DNA of 11,988 bases from Opitutaceae bacterium. Its GTDB lineage: Bacteria > Verrucomicrobiota > Verrucomicrobiae > Opitutales > Opitutaceae. Both the position numbers and the translations under genes were made by a program. Of this stretch, positions 1 through 7,800 are shown in pieces. The DNA lies in assembly GCA_031266495.1 (NCBI GenBank), contig JAISAX010000142.1, forward strand, positions 1-11,988, written 5' to 3'. The number at the start of each line of letters is the position of its first letter. The first letter of the stretch is position 1. The notes below the pieces were generated by a model, which did not search any database, was not told the DNA's origin, and was given only the letters and a program-made list of their open reading frames with translations.

Positions 1-41
1 CCCCGCCCCCCCACCCCCCCCCCCCCCCCCCCCCCCCCCCC
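1..41. repeat. Very long C homopolymer (28 uninterrupted C) at the window edge
   Basis: Bases 14-41 are 28 uninterrupted C, preceded by C7 and C4 runs broken only by an A (13) and a G (5). Read on the minus strand this is poly-G inside the reading frame of the oxidoreductase, giving nine Gly, one Trp, then more Gly. It lies just after the discoidin-like domain. A run this long is prone to replication slippage and equally to sequencing or assembly error, especially because it is at the edge of the window. Confidence 0.9.
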
Positions 42-1834
42 GCCGGACACCGAACGTCCCAGGAGAAGATATTGCAGGTTCCTGTTTCGCCCCACGCCGC
101 GCCGACCACGAGGCGGAGCGCGGTTGTTTGCGTGTCGAGCGGCACGCGCACCAGACGCTGGTAATTGTCGCGAACCTCCGCAAGCATCCGCCAGTTGCCC
201 GCGTCATCCTCGGTCAGTATTGAAAAATCGCGGACAAGGCCCGCGGGCGGGCGCAGGTCCCAGCCGTCGCGCGGATACCAGTTGGGCATGTTGCTCCATT
301 TGCGTTTCAGGTCGCTGTCGAGGACGAGGCGCGCGGAGGAGATTTTTCGCGGCCGAGGGAAGCGGTATTCGGCCCACTGACCGGGGGCGGCGCGCCAGGC
401 GTGGTTATCCTGCGCATCCTCGTCAGGGCGGTCGTGCCCGTCGCGCAGCGGCGCGGGGTCGCCCGTCGAGGCGGCGAGCGCGGCGGTGCGGGTGAGGGCG
501 GGGATTTCGCGGAGGCGTCCCGGCAGCCAGCAATCGTCTTCCTGCAGGAGGCGTTGCAGGGCGGTGATGTGGTTCTCGCCGACCTCGCGGGGAAGGCAGC
601 CGCGGGCGGTGGCGAGCGCGGCGGCGCCGCCGACCGCCTGCCCCATGACGGCGCAGGTGGCCATGACGCGGGTGGAGCAAAACGCCAGATGCGTCGCGCT
701 GATGTTGCGCCCCGCCATGAAAAGGTTGTCAACGTTTTTTGAATACAGGCAGCGGAGAGGGATGCCATAGGGGCATTTTACCGGGTGCCAGGTGTGCGTC
801 GGTTTGCCCTTGCGCAGGGAGCCGTCCGAATCGTGGTCGTCGAGCGGCCAGCCACCATAGGCAACGATGTCCGTGAAATCCGTGCCGTTCTGGATGTCGT
901 TCTGGGTGAGAACATGATCTCCCGCATAGCGGAGACTTTCGCGTTTTCCGGGCAGAAACCCGAACCAGTCGAGGGCTAGCTGTCCCGCGCCGTGGTCCCC
1001 GCGGTTCTTGTAGTGGTCTATCAGGCCGAGCCCCATTTTCAGGAGTTCGTCGCGCAGGCGCTCGGTGTCGTGAATCGTGTCGCCTCGCCCGCCGAGCTCG
1101 ACGTAGAAGGCATTCATCCCGTGAACGGGAGAAAGGCTGATTTTGTCCGAATGAAAAGGAGCGCTCTCTTCGGACGGGTAAAAGTGTATCCAGGACGGTG
1201 GGACAAAGCGCGGCGGCGGGGAGCCGGCGGCGGTCTCGCGCCAGTTGAACATCAGGCTCAGGCCCAGCTTCGTGGGGCTGGCGGTTTCCAGAGCCAGCGA
1301 TTCGTTGAAATCGGAGCGGGCCTCCCGGCCCTCCATCATCGCCGCGCCGCAAAACGACGAAAGAATGGAATCGCCCGAACAATCGGCAAAGAGCTTCGCG
1401 GAGACCTCGTGCCAGGTTTGCGTGGTGGTTTGCCAGCCGCGCAGGGAGTGGATGCGCCCGTTGCGAGATGGCGTCGCGGCGTCAGCCGTCACCGTGTTGC
1501 AGGAACAGTTGAGCAGCAGGGTCAGTTTTTTTTCGCGGAGCGCGAGCGTGTGCAGGGCGAGGTCCCACATCTGCCAGTTGCCGGTGGGATTGCCGTGGAG
1601 AGCCTCCAGCATGATTTCCTCGATGATGCCGGTCTCGCGGACGCTGCGGTGCCACGAGCCGAAGGCCCCCATGACAGGGACGCGAATTTCACCGGAGGCG
1701 TTCCCCCCGAGGACCGGGCGATCGTGCATCAGCACGACGTTCGCTCCATGACGCGCGGCAGCGATGGCCGCGCAGAGGCCGGCAAGCCCGCCGCCCACCA
1801 CGCAAAGATCAACCTCGTGCCGGAGCGTAAGCAT
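1..1834 (-). CDS. FAD-dependent oxidoreductase with C-terminal discoidin-like domain (3' end beyond the window)
   Basis: One uninterrupted reverse-strand frame of about 611 codons runs off the window start, so the C-terminus is not seen. The N-terminus has a dinucleotide-binding motif, VVGGGLAGLCAA (Gly14, Gly16, Gly19), followed near residue 45 by RPVLGGNASGEIRVP, a signature of the FAD_oxidored (PF12831) family. Further family blocks are ADCSGD in the middle and, from about residue 370, NLFMAGRNISATHLAF followed by STRVMATCAVMGQAVGGAAALA, the C-terminal FAD-contacting region. Residues about 490-595 look like an F5/8 type C (discoidin) beta-sandwich, common as a fusion in Verrucomicrobiota and Planctomycetota. 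Substrate is unknown. No signal peptide is visible. ATG 1834 is chosen because the Rossmann motif starts 12 residues later and GAAGG lies 10 nt upstream. It starts 23 bp after the PEP-CTERM gene's stop with no terminator between, so co-transcription is likely. The frame enters a run of G on its coding strand, encoding nine consecutive Gly. Confidence 0.9.
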   Translation of the reverse strand, partial: MLTLRHEVDLCVVGGGLAGLCAAIAAARHGANVVLMHDRPVLGGNASGEIRVPVMGAFGSWHRSVRETGIIEEIMLEALHGNPTGNWQMWDLALHTLALREKKLTLLLNCSCNTVTADAATPSRNGRIHSLRGWQTTTQTWHEVSAKLFADCSGDSILSSFCGAAMMEGREARSDFNESLALETASPTKLGLSLMFNWRETAAGSPPPRFVPPSWIHFYPSEESAPFHSDKISLSPVHGMNAFYVELGGRGDTIHDTERLRDELLKMGLGLIDHYKNRGDHGAGQLALDWFGFLPGKRESLRYAGDHVLTQNDIQNGTDFTDIVAYGGWPLDDHDSDGSLRKGKPTHTWHPVKCPYGIPLRCLYSKNVDNLFMAGRNISATHLAFCSTRVMATCAVMGQAVGGAAALATARGCLPREVGENHITALQRLLQEDDCWLPGRLREIPALTRTAALAASTGDPAPLRDGHDRPDEDAQDNHAWRAAPGQWAEYRFPRPRKISSARLVLDSDLKRKWSNMPNWYPRDGWDLRPPAGLVRDFSILTEDDAGNWRMLAEVRDNYQRLVRVPLDTQTTALRLVVGAAWGETGTCNIFSWDVRCPAGGGGGGGGGWGGG

Positions 1835-1857
1835 CTGGCTTCAGCCTTCGGTTTTGT

Positions 1858-3486
1858 TCAACGGCGGCGGAAATGGGCCGCGACACCGAGAACCGCAATG
1901 CTGGCGAGGATGGTCCAGGTAGACGGTTCGGGGATGCCGGGAGTGTCGATCGAGGTGACAGTGAAAGTCAGGACGGTGCTGGTGAGGGCGAGTGTTCCGG
2001 CAAGGCCGGTCCCGACCGCACTGAAGTCGCCGAGGGTAAAGTCAGTGGAGGCAAAAGTGGCCAGTGTGTAGGTTGTGCCGACACTCGCGTTTGCGCCACT
2101 GAGGTTGATCAGGAACGAATCGCCCGCGCCCTTGGTGAACGCACCGGAGAGGACAAGCTTGTCGGAGGCCGCGTCATTGGCACCGAGATCGAATTTCAGT
2201 CCGCCGGTGGTTCCGTTGGAGTTCCACGTGAGCGAGGTTCCTGTAAACGTTCCGGCGAGGGTGGCGCCGGTGTCCTCGCTGATGTCGCCGGCGGCGAAGG
2301 CCGCCCCGGCGTCAAGTGTGATGACGCCGCCCGCCGTGCCGGTTCCGCCGAGCGTGGCGCCGCTGGCGACGTTGATCGCGCCTGTCGCGGCGGACTGGTT
2401 GCCGTTGATGAGGAGTGTTCCGGCGGATACGGTTGTTGCTCCTTTGTAGCTGTTGGCCCCGGCGAGAATCCAGGTGCCCGCGCCTTGCTTCGTGAGCGTG
2501 ACATTTCCTGAACCGTTGGTGGCGAGGTCGCCGCCAAGCGAATTGCGTCCGGTATTGGTTCCGTCCAAAATCAACGCTCTGGAACGGTTATTTGTGTTGA
2601 AAGCAATTTGTCCATTGAGCGTCAAGGCACCCGTGCCGGACGCATCAATGGTCGCTGTCTGGAGCACAACGGCGCTCTGTCCGCTCGTGCCGATGCCGAA
2701 ACCGCGGGCGGAGGTTTCCCCTGCACCGATGTAACGCAGAGTGGAGTCAACGAGCCGGATGCTGGTGGCATCGCTGGAGGATGTGCCGACACTGGACGCC
2801 ACACCACCGTTGCCGAGGGAGTTGACGGCGAGGATGCCGCCACCCGTGACCTGAACCGTTCCCGAAAAAGTGTTGGCGTTTGCCAATATCACCGTGCCGG
2901 TACTGGTATGCTGAATACCAACTGTATGGATGTCGGCGGAGGCTCCGGTCGGATCGCCAATGATACCGTTTATGGTTACATCGCCGACACCGGTAACGTT
3001 TACCGTCCGGGAGGCGCCTGTGTTACCAAAATTAACCGAGCCGTTGATGATGAGGGAGGCGGCGGTGCTGTCATTCTGGTAGTTCAGATACCCTGTTGTG
3101 GTTTGCTTGCTGTTGATGGTCTGGTTGGTCAGCACGGTCGCGTCTATCAGGAGTTTTTGTCCGTTCGCATTCCAGGTGAGTGTGCCGCCAGTATCCGGTG
3201 CTGTTCCGATGGTGTAAGCAGCGGCGCTTGCGGAGGTGAAGGTCATGGCCTTCAATGTGAGGTTGGCTGAAAGATTGATCGTGGTTTGCCCATTCCCGGC
3301 GCCGTCAAAGGTGGCCGTCTGATTGCTTCCGGGAACCGCCACAGAACCGTCACCCCAGTTGAGTTGGGTAGCCCAGTTGTTATTTGCTCCGAGACCTGTC
3401 CAGGTGCCGTCATCGGCGCGGAGGCCGGACGTGAGAGCGAGAGAGAGAGGAGCCAGCAGGCAAAACAATTTCGTGGCTGTTTTCAT
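1858..3486 (-). CDS. PEP-CTERM sorted surface protein with autotransporter-associated beta-strand repeats
   Basis: This 542-residue protein has a signal peptide (MKTATK, then a hydrophobic core, likely cleaved after GLRA near residue 24). A long Gly/Thr/Ser/Asn-rich beta-helix-type body follows. It contains PATR-type repeats (autotransporter-associated beta strand, PF12951): STGTVILANANTFSG and the classic TKQGAGTWILAGANSYKG followed by TTVSAGTLLING. The C-terminus is a textbook PEP-CTERM signal: PEPST, a hydrophobic segment (WTILASIAVLGVAAHF) and a terminal RRR. In this family the tail is recognised and removed by an exosortase/archaeosortase-type sorting protease and the protein is delivered to the envelope or exopolysaccharide. 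No exosortase gene is in the window. The frame is open 32 codons upstream, but ATG 3486 is preferred because the signal peptide starts there. No clear Shine-Dalgarno is seen. It is the first gene of a probable two-gene unit with the FAD oxidoreductase. Its exact role is unknown; adhesion or matrix structure is inference. Confidence 0.9.
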   Translation of the reverse strand: MKTATKLFCLLAPLSLALTSGLRADDGTWTGLGANNNWATQLNWGDGSVAVPGSNQTATFDGAGNGQTTINLSANLTLKAMTFTSASAAAYTIGTAPDTGGTLTWNANGQKLLIDATVLTNQTINSKQTTTGYLNYQNDSTAASLIINGSVNFGNTGASRTVNVTGVGDVTINGIIGDPTGASADIHTVGIQHTSTGTVILANANTFSGTVQVTGGGILAVNSLGNGGVASSVGTSSSDATSIRLVDSTLRYIGAGETSARGFGIGTSGQSAVVLQTATIDASGTGALTLNGQIAFNTNNRSRALILDGTNTGRNSLGGDLATNGSGNVTLTKQGAGTWILAGANSYKGATTVSAGTLLINGNQSAATGAINVASGATLGGTGTAGGVITLDAGAAFAAGDISEDTGATLAGTFTGTSLTWNSNGTTGGLKFDLGANDAASDKLVLSGAFTKGAGDSFLINLSGANASVGTTYTLATFASTDFTLGDFSAVGTGLAGTLALTSTVLTFTVTSIDTPGIPEPSTWTILASIAVLGVAAHFRRR

Positions 3487-3518
3487 GGTTTTCAGGGTGT
3501 GTTGTAGTTGGAAGCATA

Positions 3519-3585
3519 ATGCATGCATGACGCCTTTTGCGAGGCATCCCGCGGGAGAACAAGCCGAACAATTATGGAACAATTA
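3519..3585 (-). promoter_or_regulatory. Candidate control region of the PEP-CTERM gene: direct repeats and a palindrome
   Basis: Two identical 9-bp direct repeats, GAACAATTA, lie at 3566-3574 and 3577-3585. They start 11 bp apart, about one helical turn. A perfect 10-bp palindrome, ATGCATGCAT, lies at 3519-3528. Both are upstream of the PEP-CTERM gene's ATG at 3486, where a regulator site would be expected. No convincing -35/-10 pair could be assigned. The role is inference from position and symmetry only. Confidence 0.25.
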
Positions 3586-3590
3586 GCCGG

Positions 3591-3707
3591 TCTTTCGACT
3601 TCGACTCCGTCCCCAAACCCGTAACCTGTGCGGCGCTGGCCGGGCTGGCGTTGCTGGCCTTCGCCGTGTGGCGGCGGGTGCGCGCGTCATTCTCCGGCAG
3701 ACCGTAA
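3591..3707 (+). pseudogene. Remnant of a PEP-CTERM C-terminal anchor
   Basis: A plus-strand frame reads SFDFDSVPKPVTCAALAGLA, then LLAFAVWRRVRASFSGRP and a TAA stop at 3705-3707. This matches the layout of a PEP-CTERM tail: a Pro-x-Pro motif (PKP in place of PEP), about 16-18 hydrophobic residues, then a basic WRRVR cluster. There is no protein body: the frame is closed by TGA at 3528-3530 and has no ATG after it. It looks like the end of a deleted or rearranged sorted protein. The toxin pseudogene's stop codon on the other strand overlaps it. It is in the opposite orientation to the intact PEP-CTERM gene and its hydrophobic sequence differs, so it is not a simple copy of that gene's tail. 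Confidence 0.55.
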
Positions 3708-4162
3708 TATCCGGTCGGCCAGCGAGGCGGATAGGTAATATCCCTGCCGTCGCATGGCTTCGAGCAAAGGCTTCACGGACGGAATCAATCCCCGTGTTTT
3801 TGCGCGAAGCAATACCCCGCCCGTTCCGATCACCGGCAACCGGTAAACCGTCTCCTCGATACGACGGCCCTTCCGCTCATCGATCAACAATGCATCCGGT
3901 TTTTGCCGCAATGCGAGCGCGATGGTGCTTGCCTCGCCCGGATCGAGGATCATCGGCAGCCATGCGTCCGGCATGGGCGGATTTTTCTCGATTCGTATCC
4001 ATGGGTTCCTTACAAACAAATCGGACGCGGGCCTGCCGGTTGCGGAGATCATCTCCTTCGCCACCACGGTCGCCACACGGACATCCCCGAACAAATCCCG
4101 TAAAAGCGTTTCCTTGCCCAGGCATCCCAAGGCAATCAGGGGACCGGGTTCGATATGATCAT
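3687..4162 (-). pseudogene. DUF3368 (PIN-like) toxin, apparently frameshifted near its start
   Basis: The body matches the DUF3368 (PF11848) toxin family: LGKETLLRDLFGDV, LDPGEASTIALAL, ALLIDERKGRR, LPVIGTGGVLLRAK, RGLIPSVKPLLEAM, then GYYLS. This family is predicted to be a PIN-like RNase toxin partnered with UPF0175 antitoxins. The natural ATG (4160-4162) reads MIISNPVP and then hits TGA at 4136-4138. One extra C in the CCCC run (complement of 4139-4142) would restore MIISNPVPLIALGCLGK and the rest of the family in frame, giving about 158 residues, a normal family length. The conserved early SDTSPLI is SNPVPLI here, so the N-terminal acidic residue expected in a PIN-like active site is Asn. 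In-frame translation could only begin at non-ATG codons such as TTG 4130, which would lose the first beta strand. It starts 36 nt after the antitoxin stop. Probably an inactive toxin; a sequencing error could explain the frameshift but not the Asp-to-Asn change. Confidence 0.75.
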
Positions 4163-4198
4163 AAGACGTCGTGGCGTCTGATTTTTCCGGAGGGTTGC

Positions 4199-4459
4199 TC
4201 AGAGGGAGGACAGGGCCGCCAGCTCCCGTTTCCAGTCTTCGTCATCGAGATCGGCCACCGGAATGTTCCGTGTTCCTGCCGCGAGGATGAAGTCCACGCG
4301 GCCCATTCCCGCCATTTCCGCAGCCTGTCCGGAAGTCAGTTTCCCGGACCGGAAATAATGAAACGCCAATTCCATCTGCGCTTCTCTGGCGAGTTCATCC
4401 CGCGATTGCCCGGATTGAAGCAACACCGGTTCCGGAACCTGAATGGCCAATGTGTTCAT
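4199..4459 (-). CDS. UPF0175 family antitoxin
   Basis: This 86-residue protein starts MNTLAIQVPEPVLLQSGQ and continues with helical segments: DELAREAQMELAFHYFRSGK, then LTSGQAAEMAGMGRVDFILA. That is the layout of UPF0175 (PF03683) antitoxins, which carry a small helix-turn-helix-like DNA-binding part (SGQAAEMAGM resembles an HTH) and a C-terminal tail that would contact the toxin. The frame is open 40 codons further upstream, but ATG 4459 is chosen because it gives the family's usual N-terminus and length. Only a weak AGG lies about 10 nt upstream. It is followed by the DUF3368 toxin gene on the same strand, the expected antitoxin-first order. Because the toxin looks broken, this may be an orphan antitoxin under relaxed selection, although its own sequence appears intact. 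Confidence 0.85.
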   Translation of the reverse strand: MNTLAIQVPEPVLLQSGQSRDELAREAQMELAFHYFRSGKLTSGQAAEMAGMGRVDFILAAGTRNIPVADLDDEDWKRELAALSSL

Positions 4460-4606
4460 GCAGGCAACCTGTTTCATAAACGTCGCAAAGACAAGCATCA
4501 CCTTCCCCAAACCGCCACCTTCCCAAACCACCCATCGTTTATGTCTGTGCTCCGGTTCGCATGAATCCGTCTGACGCATCCAATACGATTTCGCGGACGC
4601 TCACAA

Positions 4607-4616
4607 GGGGGGGGGG
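4607..4616. repeat. G10 homopolymer in intergenic DNA
   Basis: Ten consecutive G on the plus strand, 148 bp upstream of the antitoxin start in its orientation. It directly precedes (on the minus strand) a weak TTGTGA that could be a -35 element. Its length could affect promoter spacing, but no promoter is established here. Confidence 0.8.
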
Positions 4617-4718
4617 ATAGAAATAAAAACGACAAGTTTCAGCCCTACTTTTCCCGGTGTTTGGTCTTATGTCTCCGTGTCGAGCCGCGCCTTCGCAAGC
4701 GTTCGCGTAACATCAACA

Positions 4719-4736
4719 TGTAACAATTTGGTTACA
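4719..4736. promoter_or_regulatory. Perfect inverted repeat TGTAAC-N6-GTTACA, candidate operator
   Basis: TGTAAC (4719-4724) and GTTACA (4731-4736) are exact reverse complements separated by AATTTG. Further GTAAC copies are at 4707-4711 and 4756-4760, and the palindrome GTTAAC is at 4737-4742, so the element sits in a cluster. Such half-sites resemble those of LacI/GntR-type sugar regulators, but the 6-bp spacing is not the usual LacI spacing. It lies just upstream of the candidate promoter for the large secreted-protein genes. No regulator gene is in the window. Confidence 0.4.
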
Positions 4737-4748
4737 GTTAACAAAAAC

Positions 4749-4777
4749 TTGGCACGTAACACAGGCAGACCTACACG
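4749..4777 (+). promoter_or_regulatory. Weak candidate promoter for the tandem secreted-protein genes
   Basis: TTGGCA (4749-4754, one mismatch to the sigma70 -35) is followed by a 17-bp spacer and TACACG (4772-4777, only three matches to the -10). The predicted start near 4784 would leave a leader of about 50 nt containing the C12 run. A GTAAC copy lies in the spacer, compatible with regulation by whatever binds the adjacent inverted repeat. The poor -10 makes this tentative. Confidence 0.25.
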
Positions 4778-4814
4778 TCCCCCCTCATTTTTCGTTCACT
4801 CAAATTTTGATCCT

Positions 4815-4826
4815 CCCCCCCCCCCC
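4815..4826. repeat. C12 homopolymer at the start of the first large gene
   Basis: Twelve consecutive C end 7 nt before ATG 4834, in the position normally held by a ribosome binding site. No Shine-Dalgarno-like purine stretch is present. If translation instead begins at TTG 4807, the run encodes Pro residues and lies inside the gene. The tract has a counterpart just after the start of the second paralog (8873-8883). Confidence 0.85.
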
Positions 4827-4833
4827 TGAGCAA

Positions 4834-7800
4834 ATGAGATACCTTATCATCATAAAATCTTTCGCGTTCCGCTTGTGCCGCCCGATCCGGCTGGTGGCAT
4901 GGGCCGCCGCTTTTTCGGGGAGCATCCTCCCCGCTCAAACGGCAGTGACAAAGGCGTCGCCCATGTCGCTCAACAGCGAGGTGATCGCCGTGCCGGCGCC
5001 GGAGGGCGCTCCGGTCGTCATTGATGGAAATGACAATGACTGGGATCTGAGCGCCGGAGTCTGGAGTTATAACTCTCCCGACATCGTGGACACGTATTCA
5101 GTCTGGACTCATCTCATGTGGGACCAGAAAGGGCTCTATTATCTCGCCCGCATCCGGGACGACGATCCGATGAAAAACGCCGCCTCCGGCATCGATTTCG
5201 CCCGGAGCTGGCAGGGCGATGCGGTGCAACTGCGGGTCATCTTCGATGACCGGACCGGTGACGAGCACCAGATGCACATGAACCTCTACTATTCCAGCCC
5301 TGACAAAAAGCCATGGCTCATCGTGCGGCATGGGGGCATGAAGAACAAGCCGCCCTATGATCGCACCGGTCCGGCCCGACCGGATTTGCAAGCGCGTTTC
5401 GGTGAGACGCCCGATGCGGCGGGCGGGCGCATCGCCATGCGTCCGTGGGACGACGGACGGGGTTACAACATGGAGGTCTTCCTGCCGTGGACATGGTTGC
5501 GGCTCGGAGGCGCGGCGCCCAAACCCGGCGACGCCTTCGTCTTCGGCTGGGAAACCCTGTGGGCGCCGGCAACCCCTGCCGGCAAGGAACCGGAAACCGG
5601 TTATGCGCACCGCCTCGCGGACGGCGTAAAGGACGCTTCCACCAACCGCATTTTCATGTTCCGCGCGCGGGACGGCTGGGGCCGTGCCGTCATCGCGGAA
5701 AAAGGCGGGCTGGACGTCACGGAAAACCAACGACAACTCCAGCGTGAAAAACTCGCCGCCCTGGTGGACTTCACCACCAAGGGGAGCATCCCGATCCGTT
5801 ATTCCCTGCCCGCCGTCACAGGAACCGCCCGGCGCGAGGTGACAATCGCCATCGAGGACGCCTCGGGCCGCCGTGTCCGCAACCTGTTCGGCCAGTATCC
5901 ACGGGAAGGTGACACCGTGACCGATTACTGGGACGGACTCGATGACAGCGGCAAACCCGTTCCCGCCGGACGTTACACGGCCATCGTGCTCGATCACGAG
6001 CCGATCGGGGTCAAGCTGTTCTCGACGCTTTACAACGCCGGAACGCCGCCTTGGGTGACCAGCGACAAGAACGTCAACTGGGGATCAGACCATGGCGCTC
6101 CCGCCGCCATCGCGAGTCAGGGCGAGCGGGTGATCGTGGCCTTTTCGCTGCCGGAGGCGGGTGTCGGTCTCGATTGTTACCGGAACGGGCGCGGCCTCGA
6201 ATGGAGTTCGCGCAACTCTGCCGCCGACATGGCCGTGACCGATGATTTTATTTACACGTTTGAATACGACATGTGGGTTTCGACTTTCAAGGTGTCGCGC
6301 ATCGATCTCGCCAGCGGACGACTCGTGCCCTTTGACGGCGGGAAGGGCGGTGCGTTGGTTTCCCGCGAACTCGCGCTGAAAACACCCGCGACCGCCGCGA
6401 AGGCCGGCGCGTCCGCGTCGTCGGTGATCAAAGGCGCGGAGGCGATTTCCTTCGCCGGACGCGCCAGCATCGCCGCCGGGAAAAACGCGCTCTGGCTCCT
6501 GACGCCGGACGCCATGGTTTGCAGGATGGACATGGAAACCGCTGCGATCAGCGAAGAACGCCCGGCCGGCGGACTGATCTCCCTCCGTTCGCGCAACGGA
6601 AAGATTTATGGAATTTTTAATGACAACGGCCTCAAAAGCCTCTGGTCGCTGACGGGGGAATTACAACGTGAGAAACGCCTGCTCGATCTGTCCGCGATGG
6701 AAGAACCGCGCCGTTTCGGCGTATCCGGCGATGCGAGCCGGTTTGCGATCTGTGATGCCGCGCGCAACCAGGTTTTTATTTACCAGCTAGCCTCCCCCCC
6801 CCCTCCCCCCCTTCCGGTTGTGATCGGAAAACCAAAACCGGGCGAGGCGCGCGCCGGCGGACGTTTTGACCGCGACGACATCATGGCTCCCGCCAGCGTT
6901 GACTTCGACAACCAGGGGCGCGCCTGGATCGCGGAAGCGACCTGGAACATCCATCGCACTTCGGTCTGGAACCCGGACGGCTCGTTTGCCGACGAATTTT
7001 TCGGAGCCACTCCTTACGGCGCCACGCACGGCTTCGTCTTTCCCCACGACGCCACGCGTTTCATTGCCATGGGACTGGAATTCAGAATTGACCCGGCCAT
7101 CGCGCCTCACACCCGCAAATCCGCCGAGGTTCCGCTTTTCTTCCACCCGCAACTGGCCAAAACCCAGGGGCAAATCCACCGCGTCGCCATCCCCGGCGGC
7201 GGCACGGCGGAATTCGCCATCGGCACCGGGAGCAACGCACAAGGCTGCCTCCTCATTTATCGCCGCGACTCCAACGGAGAATTCATCCCCGCAGCGGGTG
7301 TTTTTGGCAAAATGGCCAAACGCCGTCTCCAGCGTGCAAACTCCTACCCGCAAGTCATCGCACAGCTTCCGGACGCCGCCAAACCCCGGGCCTGGACCGA
7401 CCGCAACGGCAACGGGAAAATCGATACCGACGAACTGACCGATCTGGATTCCTATACGCCGCTTTACTGGTCAAGCGGCTGGGTGAGGCCGGACATGAGC
7501 ATCCTCACCCCGGACATGCGCCTGTATCCGTTAAAAGGATGCAATGAACATGGCGTGCCTCTCTACGATTTCTCGCATCCTGCGCCCGTCCCGAATCCGA
7601 TTGTTGCACGCGACGCGCAGGGCGCGACCGGAACGCCGGTCATGGACAGCGCCGGGAACATCACCGACGGCATCCGGTTTCACACGACGGAGGGACGCCG
7701 GGGCGCGTGGCCCAATCCTTACGGGCGTCATGATGCGCCCGGCGCACGACGCGGGGTTCTTATCGCGCCTTTCCGCACCAATGGAGTTGTCGAAGGGCTC

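Larger units (their letters stand above)
4460..4833. other. Intergenic region between antitoxin and the divergent large secreted-protein gene
   Basis: This 374-bp stretch separates divergent genes. It holds a G10 run (4607-4616), a more AT-rich block (about 4617-4760) with several GTAAC/GTTAC elements, a candidate promoter and a C12 run just before the plus-strand start. No credible ORF, tRNA or terminator hairpin was found in it. It must contain the control signals for both the antitoxin (leftward) and the large gene (rightward). Confidence 0.7.

Noticed and set aside
992..2071. A 359-codon plus-strand open frame
   Set aside because: Antisense to the FAD oxidoreductase and the end of the PEP-CTERM gene, both supported by family motifs; its translation has no recognisable features.
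3519..3528. ATGCATGCAT as a dedicated operator
   Set aside because: It is a simple alternating palindrome with no second copy near other genes in the window; recorded only as part of a weak control region.
3487..3582. N-terminal extension of the PEP-CTERM protein from an upstream ATG at 3582
   Set aside because: The extra 32 residues are Cys/His-rich and would bury the signal peptide; the signal peptide starts cleanly at ATG 3486.
3687..4130. Intact toxin starting at TTG 4130
   Set aside because: This start removes the first beta strand of the family (the SDTSPLIAL region); that region is present just upstream but out of frame with its ATG, so a frameshifted gene explains the data better.
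3668..4564. A 298-codon plus-strand open frame
   Set aside because: Antisense to the toxin-antitoxin module, whose UPF0175 and DUF3368 sequences are recognisable on the minus strand.
4460..4579. Longer antitoxin starting up to 40 codons upstream
   Set aside because: The extension does not resemble UPF0175 N-termini, and the MNTLAIQVPEP start gives the usual family length.
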